Positions 7,965 to 17,909 of a stretch of DNA of 64,000 bases are shown piece by piece. The notes beneath the pieces were generated by a model that had not been told where the DNA came from, ran no database searches, and saw only the letters and a list, made by a program, of their open reading frames with translations. Origin of the DNA: an uncultured Pirellula sp. (GTDB lineage: Bacteria > Planctomycetota > Planctomycetia > Pirellulales > Pirellulaceae); the NCBI GenBank assembly GCA_903858115.1, contig CAIOHR010000431.1, positions 1 through 64,000 on the forward strand, given 5' to 3'. A program made the position numbers and the translations under genes. Each line of letters begins with the position of its first letter. The first letter of the stretch is position 1.

Positions 7965-10183
7965 GTGTTCGGTTTCATGCGGGATGCGAGGAACAAAAGG
8001 GAGAATCCTACTATGATGATTCCTCCACCAGCTACAATCCAGATGGCAGGTATATGTTCACTTTCGCCGAACCATTGCGTCAATTGGTCTTTTTCCAGTC
8101 GAGAAAACCACAAAACGAGTGCATTGTGGGAAAAATGAAGCACGATTCCTGGCCAGATCGATCGGGTCAAGGAGGCAGTCGCACCCAAAACGATGCCTAG
8201 CAGGAAAGTAGGTACGAATTTTTCTGGAGACAGGACATTGCCGGTAATCACGTGAAACAGCCCGAACAACAATGCAGTCAACGTAACAGCTCGAACCGTA
8301 TTCATCTTGGTCTTCATCGCGGACAAGGCAAATCCGCGAAAGAAAAATTCTTCGGCAACTGCAGGTGCGATCGCTTGTGTCAACAAGATCCATGGAAACG
8401 AGATGCTCATGAAGCCTTTCTTGAGTTTCTCTAGGTCTGGAAACTGAGCTGCGATGCTCCACGATTGAAACAAAAGTAACCCTTCCACTGCGTATATCCA
8501 AACGGAACTTGCTAGAAGCAAAACTGCAAGGACCATGCATGCGACCCTCGCTATTCGCTTGGCCGGCGACAAACCCTGTTCCGAACCATCAGTGACTAGA
8601 AAGGTCTTCGCGAGTGACACGCGATGGTACATCAACCATAACATCGGCAACGCGAAAAAGAGCACAAAAAGAGCAACAGCGTTCAATCCCATCAACAGAC
8701 TGCCATCTTTGGTAATCGAAGTACCCAAGTTGGATACGACAAAGAGAACAGGAAAGAGCATTGCCAAGTAGAGTGCGAATATGCCGACATCGGGCGATGA
8801 AGTGGCTTTCGTGGGTCTTCGAATCAAATCGGACCATGTCGCTTGGCTACCCATCGCGCTGTTCGCACTGCCGAACAGATTCGATGCCACGACCAAGGAA
8901 GCAGCCCCGTAAAAGATGGTAGTGACGACGGCCACGACCGACGGGACTAACTCTGGAGTACCCGACATTATGTCGCGTGACAAAAGCAATACATTGAGCA
9001 ATGGAATCACAGCATAGAGAGTCGTGAATTCTACATTTGGCATCAATGTCACAAGCCCAGGTGCCAACGATAGTAGCATCACGGGTATCAAGTACGCCTG
9101 AGCTTCTTTAAAGCTTTTCGCGAAAGAGCAGAGTGCCAAGAGAATGGAGCTAAAGAATGCGGCAAAGATCACGAGGATCGGTAGTATCTGAACCAACGTC
9201 CAAAGAGAGAATCCGCGTGGTCCCAGCAACGCTTGGCCGAGACCTCCAAACGACAGGGTAATCCACGTCGCAGAGAGATTCGCTAATGCAGTCAAGATTG
9301 CTACTGTGACGACAGCAATGTATTTACTCAACAGCAAAGCGAATCGAGGGGCTGGTGTAGCGATCATCGCTTCCATCGTTCCTCGCTCTCTTTCGCCAGC
9401 CGTCAGGTCAATCGCCGGATAGACAGCTCCTGTGATGGTCATCAGAATGAGTACCAATGGGATGACTGCCGCGATCGAAGCTGTGGGATCCACGGCAGAG
9501 CCGATGCCGATCGTCTTCATTTCTACGGCGGGCGAGAATTTGGAGTCGATGTTCTGTCGCAGTACTTCGTACTGTTGATCATTGATGAGCTGACACATCC
9601 GCCGCAGCATCATGGCGGCTGACTCGCCTCGAGCATCTCCCTGTCGAAACTGCATTTCGGCCTCAAAAGACTGAGTGTTTCCGCGTCGAAGCGATATGAC
9701 ATTCAGCTCCAATTTGGAGAAAGCGACGTCGATCACCCCTTGTTCCACCGCTAAAGTCAGATTCGGTTTTTCAATCCACTTCAATCGAAACTTTCGAGGA
9801 TCGAACGAAGGCTGATCATGCTCGTTTTTCTCTTCATTTCTATTGCCTAACTTGACTAAATCATCGGATACGGATGCCTTCTTCTGGAACTCAATCGGTG
9901 GAATCGGCGACAGCGTGCCCGCATTGAGGAGATTTTGCCCCTCGGTCAATAGTGCATCCACAAGCGATTGTTTCTTTTCATCATCGATTCCGATGATGTA
10001 GATCTCTTCCTGCTTAGAGGTAGCACTCCCGATCAACAATCTCTGAAGAGCCATGCTCAACAGTGGATAAACGAGGATCGGCATCAAGATCAGCGTCATG
10101 ACCGTTCGGCGATCCCGAAGACTCTCTCGCAATTCCTTTAGGCACATTCGCCATAACCTACCACCACCAAGGTAATCATTCAT
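7961..10183 (-). CDS. ABC-2 type permease fused to a CPBP intramembrane protease
   Basis: A 740-residue fusion. The N-terminal ~480 residues are a NatB-like ABC-2 permease: one TM near residue 35, a ~200-residue extracytoplasmic domain, then a block of TM helices with the characteristic DLTAGERERGTMEAMIATP segment. The C-terminal ~250 residues form a second membrane domain with CPBP (CAAX protease / bacteriocin-processing, Abi) motifs: EEFFFRG with E611, E612 and R616, then LFGLFHV and HFSHNALV supplying the catalytic histidines. Both halves look intact. The gene lies 14 bp after the ATPase gene and overlaps the adaptor gene by 4 bp. The permease presumably pairs with that ATPase; the role of the protease half is unknown. 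Confidence 0.92.
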   Translation of the reverse strand: MNDYLGGGRLWRMCLKELRESLRDRRTVMTLILMPILVYPLLSMALQRLLIGSATSKQEEIYIIGIDDEKKQSLVDALLTEGQNLLNAGTLSPIPPIEFQKKASVSDDLVKLGNRNEEKNEHDQPSFDPRKFRLKWIEKPNLTLAVEQGVIDVAFSKLELNVISLRRGNTQSFEAEMQFRQGDARGESAAMMLRRMCQLINDQQYEVLRQNIDSKFSPAVEMKTIGIGSAVDPTASIAAVIPLVLILMTITGAVYPAIDLTAGERERGTMEAMIATPAPRFALLLSKYIAVVTVAILTALANLSATWITLSFGGLGQALLGPRGFSLWTLVQILPILVIFAAFFSSILLALCSFAKSFKEAQAYLIPVMLLSLAPGLVTLMPNVEFTTLYAVIPLLNVLLLSRDIMSGTPELVPSVVAVVTTIFYGAASLVVASNLFGSANSAMGSQATWSDLIRRPTKATSSPDVGIFALYLAMLFPVLFVVSNLGTSITKDGSLLMGLNAVALFVLFFALPMLWLMYHRVSLAKTFLVTDGSEQGLSPAKRIARVACMVLAVLLLASSVWIYAVEGLLLFQSWSIAAQFPDLEKLKKGFMSISFPWILLTQAIAPAVAEEFFFRGFALSAMKTKMNTVRAVTLTALLFGLFHVITGNVLSPEKFVPTFLLGIVLGATASLTRSIWPGIVLHFSHNALVLWFSRLEKDQLTQWFGESEHIPAIWIVAGGGIIIVGFSLLFLASRMKPNT

Positions 10184-10197
10184 ATCAAGGGTCAGTT

Positions 10198-10938
10198 CTA
10201 AGCGTTCGCTGGTGATTGGATAAGCTGGATAAACATGTCGGTCAAATGGGTCTGGCCTGTTGCGTTCTGCAAATCGACCAATGTTCCTTCGTATTGCATA
10301 TGACCATGATGCAATAACCCGAAACGATCACACACGCGTTCCGCCTCGTCAAGCCGGTGTGTGGAAAGCAGGATCGCTTTGCCTCGCTCTTTGAGGAGTT
10401 CAATAAAACGAAATATCGTTTGGCTACCGACAACATCGAGCCCTCGTGTCGGTTCGTCTAGTAGCATGACCGGAGGATCGTGCATTAACCCTCGCGCACA
10501 CGTAACACGTTGCTTCTGGCCTGTGCTCAGAGTACTACAACGTTGGTCGAGGATGGATTCCATGTCCAATAGTTTTGCAAGTTCTTCGATGCGCACTTTT
10601 GCGAGCTCGAGATCTACTGCATAAAGGTCCGCAAAGTACAACAACATCTCACGGACACTTAACCATGGATAGACCCCGTCGTTGGTTGAAATCAGGCCGA
10701 GCATCTTTCGATGTTCCATCGAATCATTCGAGATAACTTTTCCATCGATACTCACGCTGCCGCTATCGGGTTCCAGAAGCCCCATGACCATTCGCAAGGT
10801 CGTCGTCTTGCCAGCGCCGTTCGGTCCAAGGAGTCCATACACTTCTCCTTTGGAAACCTGAAAACTCACCTCATTGACAGCAACAAGTGACTCACCGCGG
10901 ATCGAGAATTTCTTGACTAACTGATTCGCATGAATCAT
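10198..10938 (-). CDS. ABC transporter ATP-binding protein, NatA-like
   Basis: Complete 246-residue ABC ATPase. Walker A is GLLGPNGAGKTT, the signature is LSTGQKQRV (a variant of LSGGQ with Thr for Gly), Walker B is VMLLDEPTRGLD, and the H-loop is LSTHRLDEAERV. The frame can be extended to a TTG at 10980, but ATG 10938 (MIHANQLVKKF) has an AGGA 5-6 bases upstream and starts at the usual point of the domain, so it is preferred. It is the first gene of a three-gene operon with the permease/CPBP fusion and the adaptor. Sequence type suggests an exporter of the NatA/daunorubicin-resistance group; the substrate cannot be told. Confidence 0.94.
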   Translation of the reverse strand: MIHANQLVKKFSIRGESLVAVNEVSFQVSKGEVYGLLGPNGAGKTTTLRMVMGLLEPDSGSVSIDGKVISNDSMEHRKMLGLISTNDGVYPWLSVREMLLYFADLYAVDLELAKVRIEELAKLLDMESILDQRCSTLSTGQKQRVTCARGLMHDPPVMLLDEPTRGLDVVGSQTIFRFIELLKERGKAILLSTHRLDEAERVCDRFGLLHHGHMQYEGTLVDLQNATGQTHLTDMFIQLIQSPANA

Positions 10939-11013
10939 TGGGGTCCTGTGAAATGATGGGTGTTTGGGAAAAGATAGCAAGAGAGTTAGAAGATAGGCTA
11001 TGAAGACTTCATT

Positions 11014-12309
11014 CTAGCTCAATCCGCTCATGGTCCCAGTACTTGTTACAAATGAATCCGTTTCGAGACCAACTCGCTGCAAAACGGATACAAAAAGGTT
11101 CGGCAACGGATAGTTCTTCTGTTGATCGAACGCGAGATGCTGACCGTGCGAAAAACCACCACCTGCAAACAACACTGGCATGTTGCGATTGTCATGATTC
11201 GAAGCATTTCCCAAGTTCGATGTCAATAACACACTGGTGTTACCAAGCAAACTGCCTGCCCCTTCGTTCACACTTTTGAGTTGACGCAGGAAGCTACCCC
11301 ACTCTTCAATGATTGCCTCTTCGACTAACGCTAATTGTTCAAGCTTTTCTTCGTCCATACCGTGGTGACTGAGTGAATGGTACCCCTCGTCGACTCCTTT
11401 GACAGGTACGACACCGCCTGCTCCACCTAAATGAAATGTAATGAATCGTGACGAGTCAGTCATCAAGGCCAACCGGATCACATCACACATGGTCCTTTGC
11501 TTTGCGATCAAATCGTTGGGCGATCCAACGTCGGTAGGAGGAGGAACATCGACTTTCGGTTTGGGGCGATGGGTCCACACTTCGGATTCCTGCATTCTCT
11601 TTTCCAAGTCCCGCACGCTCGTGAAGAACATATCGAGCCGATCACGATCTCCAGCACCAAGCTCACGCTGAAGTGACCTGGCATCCTCGCCCACCAAGTC
11701 CATGATGGATGCACCTTGTTGCAATCGCTTGGATTGCTGCACTCGCGACGCTTTCGAGTCGTCCACAAACAACTGCTCGAAGAGAGCGCGAGGTGACGAC
11801 ATCGCTGGTATCATGGCTCCGTTTTCGGTATAGCAAGGACTGTCGCTCCCATTTCCCGATAACACCAGCGAAGGAAAGCGGGTCGCTTCACCAAGATGTT
11901 TCGCCATCAATTGATCCACCGAGATCGTATTTCTTGCACGACCTGAGCTTCCTTGCGAAGAAGCAGTCAAAATACTTGCCTCGGCCCGGTGTCCTCCTCC
12001 CACGCCTGGGTGCGATGAACCAGAAATGATCGTCATGTCATTACGCAAGTCCATCAAATTGCGCAAATAGAGTGACGGTTCGTAGTCTCGACCGGATTGT
12101 TTGGGTTTCCAGTTCTCTTGATGTAAGCCCAATCCCAATGTGATCGCCACAAAGCGCTGCGGTGAACTAATGGCACTCGAAGCGAACAACCGATCCATGG
12201 CACTTAACCACGGAAGCGACATGGCAATACCCGCCCCTCGCAAAACAGCACGACGGCTCAATGTGCGTCCTTTACTATTGGACAACTCTGCTCGAAAGAT
12301 GGGTTGCAT
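11014..12309 (-). CDS. DUF1552 family Tat-exported protein
   Basis: A 431-residue protein of the DUF1552 family, which is abundant in planctomycetes and nearly always encoded next to a PSD1-type cytochrome protein, as here. The N-terminus carries a twin-arginine signal ([19 protein letters not shown]). Recognisable blocks include [55 protein letters not shown] and [19 protein letters not shown]. The arrangement resembles alkaline-phosphatase/sulfatase-fold DUF1501 proteins, but no biochemical role is established to my knowledge. It starts 2 bp after the stop of the PSD1 gene, so the two are co-transcribed and probably work together in the periplasm. Confidence 0.9.
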   Translation of the reverse strand: MQPIFRAELSNSKGRTLSRRAVLRGAGIAMSLPWLSAMDRLFASSAISSPQRFVAITLGLGLHQENWKPKQSGRDYEPSLYLRNLMDLRNDMTIISGSSHPGVGGGHRAEASILTASSQGSSGRARNTISVDQLMAKHLGEATRFPSLVLSGNGSDSPCYTENGAMIPAMSSPRALFEQLFVDDSKASRVQQSKRLQQGASIMDLVGEDARSLQRELGAGDRDRLDMFFTSVRDLEKRMQESEVWTHRPKPKVDVPPPTDVGSPNDLIAKQRTMCDVIRLALMTDSSRFITFHLGGAGGVVPVKGVDEGYHSLSHHGMDEEKLEQLALVEEAIIEEWGSFLRQLKSVNEGAGSLLGNTSVLLTSNLGNASNHDNRNMPVLFAGGGFSHGQHLAFDQQKNYPLPNLFVSVLQRVGLETDSFVTSTGTMSGLS

Positions 12310-12311
12310 GG

Positions 12312-14735
12312 TTACTTCGTTAAAAAGGTGGGGGATTCGACGACAGCCTGGATCAATGTGCGTATTCCGTAATCATCCTCGGCGGACTGCTGGACCACAG
12401 TACGAATCGAGTCGCGATCTGTAAATTGTATGGGGGCACCTGTGCTGTAGGCTAACAATTTCTCTGCTAAATTCTTCGCCAGTTTGTCCGGTTGCGATGC
12501 AGTCAATCGTACGAAGTCTTTCAAGTCCTCGAACGTCCGTCCGTCCGCAAGCGTATAGCTTGGATCGATCGTCTGGCCGGGTTGTATCTTTCCATTGTTC
12601 AACTGAAGATAGTTGCTTCGAAATTTTCCCGAAGCGTCAAAATTCTCCAAAGCAAACCCTGGCGGGTCCATCTTCACGTGACAGCTAGAACAGGATGGGT
12701 CACTTCGATGTTTCTCCAATTGATCCCGAATCGTCTTAGCTCCGCGAACATCGGGTTCAATCGCAGGTACATTCTCGGGTGGTGGAGGGATTGCATCTCC
12801 CAGGATTCGATTCGCTATCCAAACACCTCGCAGCACCGGCGACGTGTTTGTACCATTGGCGGTTACTTTCAAAATCGATCCATGGCTCAATAGACCGATA
12901 CGATGGTCGGAGGGTTTAAAGTCATATCGTTGCGGTTGATCGCTCAGTGGAGAATGGTTGATACCATAAAAACGGGCAAGCCGCGAATTGAGAAAGGTCA
13001 GCTCGGAATCGAGGATACTCTTTACGGGAGCATTGTTCTTCAAAAGATACTGAAGAAACTGATGCGTCTCTTCAAGCATCGAGTATTGCACCACGGCGTC
13101 AAAGTCTCTGTGTAGCTTCAAATCAGGTTCGGTGAAGTCGAGTTGGCTAAGCTCAAGCCATTGTGCCGTGAAGTCGGGAATGAACTGCTTGCCGCGTGGA
13201 TCCGCTAGCATCCGATTCACTTCGCTCGCCAACACCTGTTTGTCTCGCAGTTTGGATGCGGCAGCTAGCTGCATTAACTTTTCGTCAGGCATTGAGTTCC
13301 ACAAAAAGTAACTTAGCCTAGACGCAATCGCATAGTCGTCTAGTTCCCCTGTCTTTTCCTCCATGTAGATGAAACGTGGCGAGCAAAGAACGGATCGAAA
13401 GCCGCTTCGCAGGGCACTAACTAAATCGTTGGTTTCTTCGTAGTTCTGTAGTGCAAACGCGATGTATCTTTCAATATCGGATTCGAGCACCGGTCGCCGA
13501 AACGCTCGCGATGCGAAACGTGTGACGAGCCTTCGAATATCTGATTTGGGGTCGTCGGATCGCAATCTTGTACGATTTCTGTCGTTCTTCAATGCCTCGC
13601 TATTCTTTTCACCGAAGTGCTCTTCAACAAAGTGAAGCCCCTCAAAGCAGGTTTCTCTCAATTCTTGTTGAGTAGCACCTAAGTGGATTCGCTCCATGCA
13701 CAGCCAATCGATACCGATACCTGCCACGTCTTGCGGCTCCGCTTCGCCGTTCGACGCCTGGCCGCCGGCGAATTTAGCCTGTTTCAAGGTTCGATCATGA
13801 GGCCTGATCTCTAACATGTGTCCCTTAGGAATCCAGACGTCCAAGCTATACTCGCGTGGTTCGTTGGTGGCTTCAAAGGAACCACCCCAACCAAGCAACG
13901 GCGCGCTGGAAACGCATTGTCCAGTCCGAACAGAACACCAAACGCCATGCTCTTCCGGCTTCTTGATCGCGGACGCCTGAAAACGGACTCGGTACCAGCC
14001 ACTGGACTTTGCCGTCGTTGCAGGGAGTCGACCGTAGAATATCAATTGAGAAGACCACACGACCGCCTGTTCATCGATGAACTCTGGTTCACGGCATCGA
14101 TCTCGGGTCCGAGAAATCTCTTGTCCTGTGAAATGTTTCGTCCAGGAATCATCTGCTTCCACAAAGGCTCGGCGGAACAATTCATCGAGCGCCAAGTCGA
14201 CCGCTTTCAAATGCTGCTCGAGATGAAAGTGCGACATCGGTTGGCCGTCAGCAAACGTATTGAACTCGGCACCGCGAGGCTCCACAGGTATCTCAGATGC
14301 AATCGGAATGTCGATGCCTAGCAAATCGTGCAGCGTGCGTTCGAGTTGAAGACTGGTAAGTCGACGGGTTCCCGTTCGACCAAATTTCGAGAAGTTACTT
14401 TTTTGAGTTTGTGCGATCCACTGATACGTCGAGCGAACAAATGCGGAGCGTTCCGAATCCGAAATGGAGCCAGCATCTTTGGGTGGCATTTCTCCATTGG
14501 CAACGCGGTCATGGATTCGAGTCCAAACGGCCGCCGATTTCGATTGCTTCAAGTCCGTACTCAACGTATCGACATCTAGGCCTCCTGCTGCGTCAGAACC
14601 AGAATGACAATCCGCACATTTCTGCTGAAGAAAGCCACGCCGATCGATCTCGTCCATCCCATGCAACCAGGAACAAGTGCTCATCGCTACGATAGCAAAG
14701 AGCGATAGATGTAATTGGCTGCTGAAGGATCGCAT
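12312..14735 (-). CDS. PSD1-type exported cytochrome protein (DUF1587/1595/1592/1588/1585)
   Basis: A 807-residue exported protein. After a signal peptide (residues 1-25) comes a c-type heme site CADCH (C40, C43, H44) in a cytochrome-like PSD1 domain, then DUF1587 ([19 protein letters not shown]), a middle carbohydrate-binding-like region (about 200-350), DUF1595/1592 ([50 protein letters not shown]), DUF1588 ([23 protein letters not shown], and a second CSSCH near residue 680) and DUF1585 at the end ([15 protein letters not shown]). Both CxxCH motifs could bind heme. The family is typical of planctomycetes and Verrucomicrobia and is always paired with a DUF1552 or DUF1501 protein. A role in polysaccharide or electron-transfer chemistry is often suggested; nothing here proves it. 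Confidence 0.92.
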   Translation of the reverse strand: MRSFSSQLHLSLFAIVAMSTCSWLHGMDEIDRRGFLQQKCADCHSGSDAAGGLDVDTLSTDLKQSKSAAVWTRIHDRVANGEMPPKDAGSISDSERSAFVRSTYQWIAQTQKSNFSKFGRTGTRRLTSLQLERTLHDLLGIDIPIASEIPVEPRGAEFNTFADGQPMSHFHLEQHLKAVDLALDELFRRAFVEADDSWTKHFTGQEISRTRDRCREPEFIDEQAVVWSSQLIFYGRLPATTAKSSGWYRVRFQASAIKKPEEHGVWCSVRTGQCVSSAPLLGWGGSFEATNEPREYSLDVWIPKGHMLEIRPHDRTLKQAKFAGGQASNGEAEPQDVAGIGIDWLCMERIHLGATQQELRETCFEGLHFVEEHFGEKNSEALKNDRNRTRLRSDDPKSDIRRLVTRFASRAFRRPVLESDIERYIAFALQNYEETNDLVSALRSGFRSVLCSPRFIYMEEKTGELDDYAIASRLSYFLWNSMPDEKLMQLAAASKLRDKQVLASEVNRMLADPRGKQFIPDFTAQWLELSQLDFTEPDLKLHRDFDAVVQYSMLEETHQFLQYLLKNNAPVKSILDSELTFLNSRLARFYGINHSPLSDQPQRYDFKPSDHRIGLLSHGSILKVTANGTNTSPVLRGVWIANRILGDAIPPPPENVPAIEPDVRGAKTIRDQLEKHRSDPSCSSCHVKMDPPGFALENFDASGKFRSNYLQLNNGKIQPGQTIDPSYTLADGRTFEDLKDFVRLTASQPDKLAKNLAEKLLAYSTGAPIQFTDRDSIRTVVQQSAEDDYGIRTLIQAVVESPTFLTK

Positions 14736-15140
14736 CGAAAAAACGTGTGAAGCAGAGATTGCAAGGGAGGGAATTGTCGGTGAGGCCGTATCGTCCCATT
14801 CTACACGAAGCGGTCCCGCGATCGTAGCTTGCTTTGTTCACGCAAATCTACGGAAACCCATGAAATTAGTCAGAAGAGTTTGGTTGGGACGGTGACTAGC
14901 TCGAATGATTCCGCAATTGCCGCAAGCAGACAACAAATACGTGTGTCCCCATAAACGCCATAAACGCCCACTAATGAAACCCATTCCGTGGATTGTCGGC
15001 TCACTCGATTCGTGAGAATAAGTGTTGATTAGTGTTCCAATAGGGTTTGTTTTCTGCGATCTCGCTGCCGAGCAGCATTAGCGTGTAGAATAGCCCCTTT
15101 CCGAAAGCAGTTCCTTTAACGATTCTTGATTAGGCGCACC
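14736..15140. other. Divergent intergenic region between the PSD1 gene and the SGNH-TPR gene
   Basis: About 400 bp without a credible gene. It must hold the promoters for the minus-strand PSD1/DUF1552 pair and the plus-strand SGNH-TPR gene. A 9-bp tandem repeat lies at 14949-14968, and a TAGAAT at 15086-15091 could be a -10 element for the rightward gene, without a convincing -35. The short open frames on both strands show no protein-like composition. Confidence 0.6.
14949..14968. repeat. 9-bp tandem duplication
   Basis: CCATAAACG occurs twice back to back, followed by CC, in the spacer between divergent genes. Confidence 0.75.
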
Positions 15141-17096
15141 GTGGAAGACAGCAATCAAGTTAGGGGTTCGAACCGCACTCGGCGTTCGAAGCCATTGAGC
15201 TTGAGAAAGAAGCTGGCTCTCTCCGCATTCACAACCGTTTCTTTCTTTCTGATCCTTGAAATCTGTCTAGCGATCGTTGGTATTCGGTCTGTGGTGAATA
15301 CTGACGATCCGTTTGTGGGTTTTTCTGGATATGCACCCTTGATGGCACACTCCACTGCGGAGGACGGAACCGCGATCTTGACGACAGCGGAGATCAAACG
15401 GAATTGGTTCAATGTCCAGTCTTTTCCGAAAGCAAAAGCTCCCAGAACCAAGCGGATCTTCTGCATGGGGGGATCGACTACCTACGGACACCCATTCTTT
15501 GATTCGACTTCGTTTTCAGGATGGCTGCGAGAGTTTTTGCCCGTTCACGATCCCTCCTGCCATTGGGAAGTGATCAATGCTGGTGGCATCAGTTATGCGA
15601 GCTACCGCGTCGCTGCCTTGATGGAAGAGCTGGCCCAGTATGAACCCGATCTGTTTATCGTTTACTCTGCTCACAACGAGTTCTTGGAACGACGGACTTA
15701 CCAAGATATGTTCGAAAGATCACAGCTTGCGATGTTTACCCAAGGTCTACTTTCCAAGACGCGTACCTGGGCTTTGACGAAACGTACCTTGGACCAAATC
15801 CGCAAATCGACTTCGAATGCTGATGGAACACGTTCAAAGACACATGCTGACATTCTAGATACAGAGGTCAACGAGATCTTGAACCATACGATTGGGCCTG
15901 TCGACTATCATCGCGATCTTACATGGCGTGCCAACGTTGTGAACCATTATGAAAACAACCTAAGACGAATGGTTGCTATCGCTCGCAACGCGGGTGCACA
16001 GATCGTTTTTGTTACGCCGGCGTCCAACGAAAAAGATTGCTCACCATTCAAAAGCGAACATGATTCTCAACAGTCGCAGGCTGACCAAGATCGATTGCAC
16101 GAGATCATACACCAAGCCGCAACCGATCCGGAGTGCGCTGCCCCTCGGGTCGCACTTCGCTACCTCCAGTCGGCGGTCGAGATCAGCCCAAACTTTGCCG
16201 AATATCACTATCGAATCGGCCATTTGCAACTCGTGCTACAAAATTATAGCGAAGCGAAACGATCGTTTTCTCTCGCATTGAACGAAGATGTATGCCCTTT
16301 AAGAGCGGTCGATGAGATTCGGCAATCCATCGACCGGGTGGGAAAGGAATGGAAGGTTCCAATCGTCGACTTTGAGCAACAGATTCGAGAGCTTTGTGAG
16401 ACGGAGAATGGTCACTCGATCCTCGGCGAGGAATACTTTCTAGATCATGTTCATCCCACGATCGATGTAAATCGACGTTTGGCCATTTGGATTATTGAAA
16501 CGCTGCTGGAACGCGGCTTCGTTCATGGTCCCGGGACAGATGACGCGACCATGAAAGAACGTTATGCCGCAATCGAGAAGAAAGTGCTTGGCACTATCGA
16601 TCCGCTAACCAACGGATATGCGCTACGCAATTTGGCCAAAGTACTTCATTGGTCGGGAAAGTATTTCGAAGCAGAGTCGCGAGCGCGCGACGCACTGAAG
16701 CTGATCACCGACGATCCCGAGAGCCGATTCGTTTTAGCGGATTGTCTGAAGAATACCGGACGGATGGAAGAAGCGATCGATGAGTACGAAGAACTATTCT
16801 CCAGTGGACTTCACTATCCCCGCGCCACAGAAGCATATGGGCGACTTTTGGCAACGACGGGCCGTCTGGAGCAAGCCAAAGGTTATCTGCTATTGGCCAT
16901 TACTGAAGATGAGAAGAATGCTGATGCGTATCACTGGCTGGGTTGGGTGCACTTTCAATTGATGGAGTTTGAGTTTGCGGAAGAGTCGTTCGAGCATGCC
17001 AATAGGATCCGCCCCAACAACCCGGAGACGCTTGAATATTGGGCAAGAAGCAAAGAAGCGCAGGGCAGATCGTTGCCCATTCCTGAGGCTCGGTGA
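15141..17096 (+). CDS. SGNH/GDSL-type hydrolase with nested and C-terminal TPRs, membrane-anchored
   Basis: About 651 residues. One N-terminal TM segment (residues 27-47) precedes an SGNH-hydrolase fold: block I MGGSTTYG (nucleophile about S112), block II NAGGISYASYR, block III YSAHNEF (N179), and block V DHVHP (D435, H438). Between blocks III and V lies a stretch of TPR character (AVEISPNFAEYHYRIGHLQL...), and four or more TPR-like helices follow the hydrolase domain (ALKLITDDPESRFVLADCL, AEESFEHANRIRPNNPETLE). Likely an envelope-associated esterase or acyl-modifying enzyme; the substrate is unknown. GTG 15141 is chosen for the AGG 6 bases upstream; TTG 15126 is the alternative. It converges with the next gene with a 5-bp gap. 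Confidence 0.85.
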   Translation: MEDSNQVRGSNRTRRSKPLSLRKKLALSAFTTVSFFLILEICLAIVGIRSVVNTDDPFVGFSGYAPLMAHSTAEDGTAILTTAEIKRNWFNVQSFPKAKAPRTKRIFCMGGSTTYGHPFFDSTSFSGWLREFLPVHDPSCHWEVINAGGISYASYRVAALMEELAQYEPDLFIVYSAHNEFLERRTYQDMFERSQLAMFTQGLLSKTRTWALTKRTLDQIRKSTSNADGTRSKTHADILDTEVNEILNHTIGPVDYHRDLTWRANVVNHYENNLRRMVAIARNAGAQIVFVTPASNEKDCSPFKSEHDSQQSQADQDRLHEIIHQAATDPECAAPRVALRYLQSAVEISPNFAEYHYRIGHLQLVLQNYSEAKRSFSLALNEDVCPLRAVDEIRQSIDRVGKEWKVPIVDFEQQIRELCETENGHSILGEEYFLDHVHPTIDVNRRLAIWIIETLLERGFVHGPGTDDATMKERYAAIEKKVLGTIDPLTNGYALRNLAKVLHWSGKYFEAESRARDALKLITDDPESRFVLADCLKNTGRMEEAIDEYEELFSSGLHYPRATEAYGRLLATTGRLEQAKGYLLLAITEDEKNADAYHWLGWVHFQLMEFEFAEESFEHANRIRPNNPETLEYWARSKEAQGRSLPIPEAR

Positions 17097-17101
17097 TGTC
17101 T

Positions 17102-17890
17102 CTAGGGGCGTTTTGCTAGCGCCTTGCATGACTCCAATCGAGCCTGCATGTCTTTCAGAAGTTCACGAGTCTTATTGCCCCCCATTCCTCCGAACTCGGC
17201 CTGAAAGCGTTCTGCGGATATCCCCTCGGGCAATTCATCGATGCTGGGAAATACGTCATGTATCTCCAGTTTCTTCTCTATCAGGTCGTTTATCGCGATC
17301 GCGCTAGCTTCATCGCGCATGGCATTCGCTGCGAAGCGAATCCCTGCTTGATCTGCCAAGAGATCCACAAAGGAAAAGCCGGATCCTCCAGGCGTGGAAT
17401 CCATCATCTCTTTGCCGACCCCAATGGCCAGCGCCTGCTTTTCGCCCGACAGTATCGTAAGCCCGGCACTTACCCAAAAATGCCTTGCTAAATCATTTCG
17501 CTTACGAAGCGTAATTCGATTTCGCAGCTTTTCGACTTCGTTCTGCTTCAACGTAAACCGAAATCTTGCCAATGTACGCACCCTGTCCTCTCCGATCAGA
17601 ATCGCTAAGGACAAAATAGCTGCTTCATTGTTCTCTCGTACCGTCCGCTTCGGATTTTCCTTCGTGGCAATTTCCATGACAAGCGAGCAGAGTTTAATGA
17701 ATCCCTCATCACCACTCGCCACCTCGGGTGCCAGCTCCAACGTGCGTTCGCAGATCTTCTGCACGACCTCTTCTCGATTGCTCGAATTCTTTTCGCTGGA
17801 GGTCACTTGATTGGCAGCTACGCAATGGACGCTTCCTACGATCCCAAACAGGACCATGCTGAAACGGACCAAAAGCATTGATCTAATCAT
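17102..17890 (-). CDS. Exported protein of unknown function, helical
   Basis: I do not recognise this 262-residue protein. ATG 17890 gives a clear signal peptide (MIRSMLLVRFSMVLFGIVGSVHCVAAN). The frame stays open to 18055, but that would overlap the end of the upstream ATPase gene and hide the signal peptide, so the shorter form is used. The mature part is mostly alpha-helical, with basic and Leu-rich segments (VRTLARFRFTLKQNEVEKL, TLRKRNDLARHFWVSAGL) and a glycine-rich motif (GGMGGNKTRELLKDMQ) near the C-terminus. Its start is 20 bp after the stop of the TerB-AAA+ ATPase gene on the same strand, so the two are probably co-transcribed. Confidence 0.75.
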   Translation of the reverse strand: MIRSMLLVRFSMVLFGIVGSVHCVAANQVTSSEKNSSNREEVVQKICERTLELAPEVASGDEGFIKLCSLVMEIATKENPKRTVRENNEAAILSLAILIGEDRVRTLARFRFTLKQNEVEKLRNRITLRKRNDLARHFWVSAGLTILSGEKQALAIGVGKEMMDSTPGGSGFSFVDLLADQAGIRFAANAMRDEASAIAINDLIEKKLEIHDVFPSIDELPEGISAERFQAEFGGMGGNKTRELLKDMQARLESCKALAKRP

Positions 17891-17909
17891 CGATAATCCC
17901 TTAAGCCTC

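Noticed and set aside
12492-12893. 133-codon + strand frame
   Set aside because: Lies inside the PSD1 gene on the other strand and has no family features.
13818-14321. 167-codon + strand frame
   Set aside because: Antisense to the PSD1 gene; composition is not protein-like.
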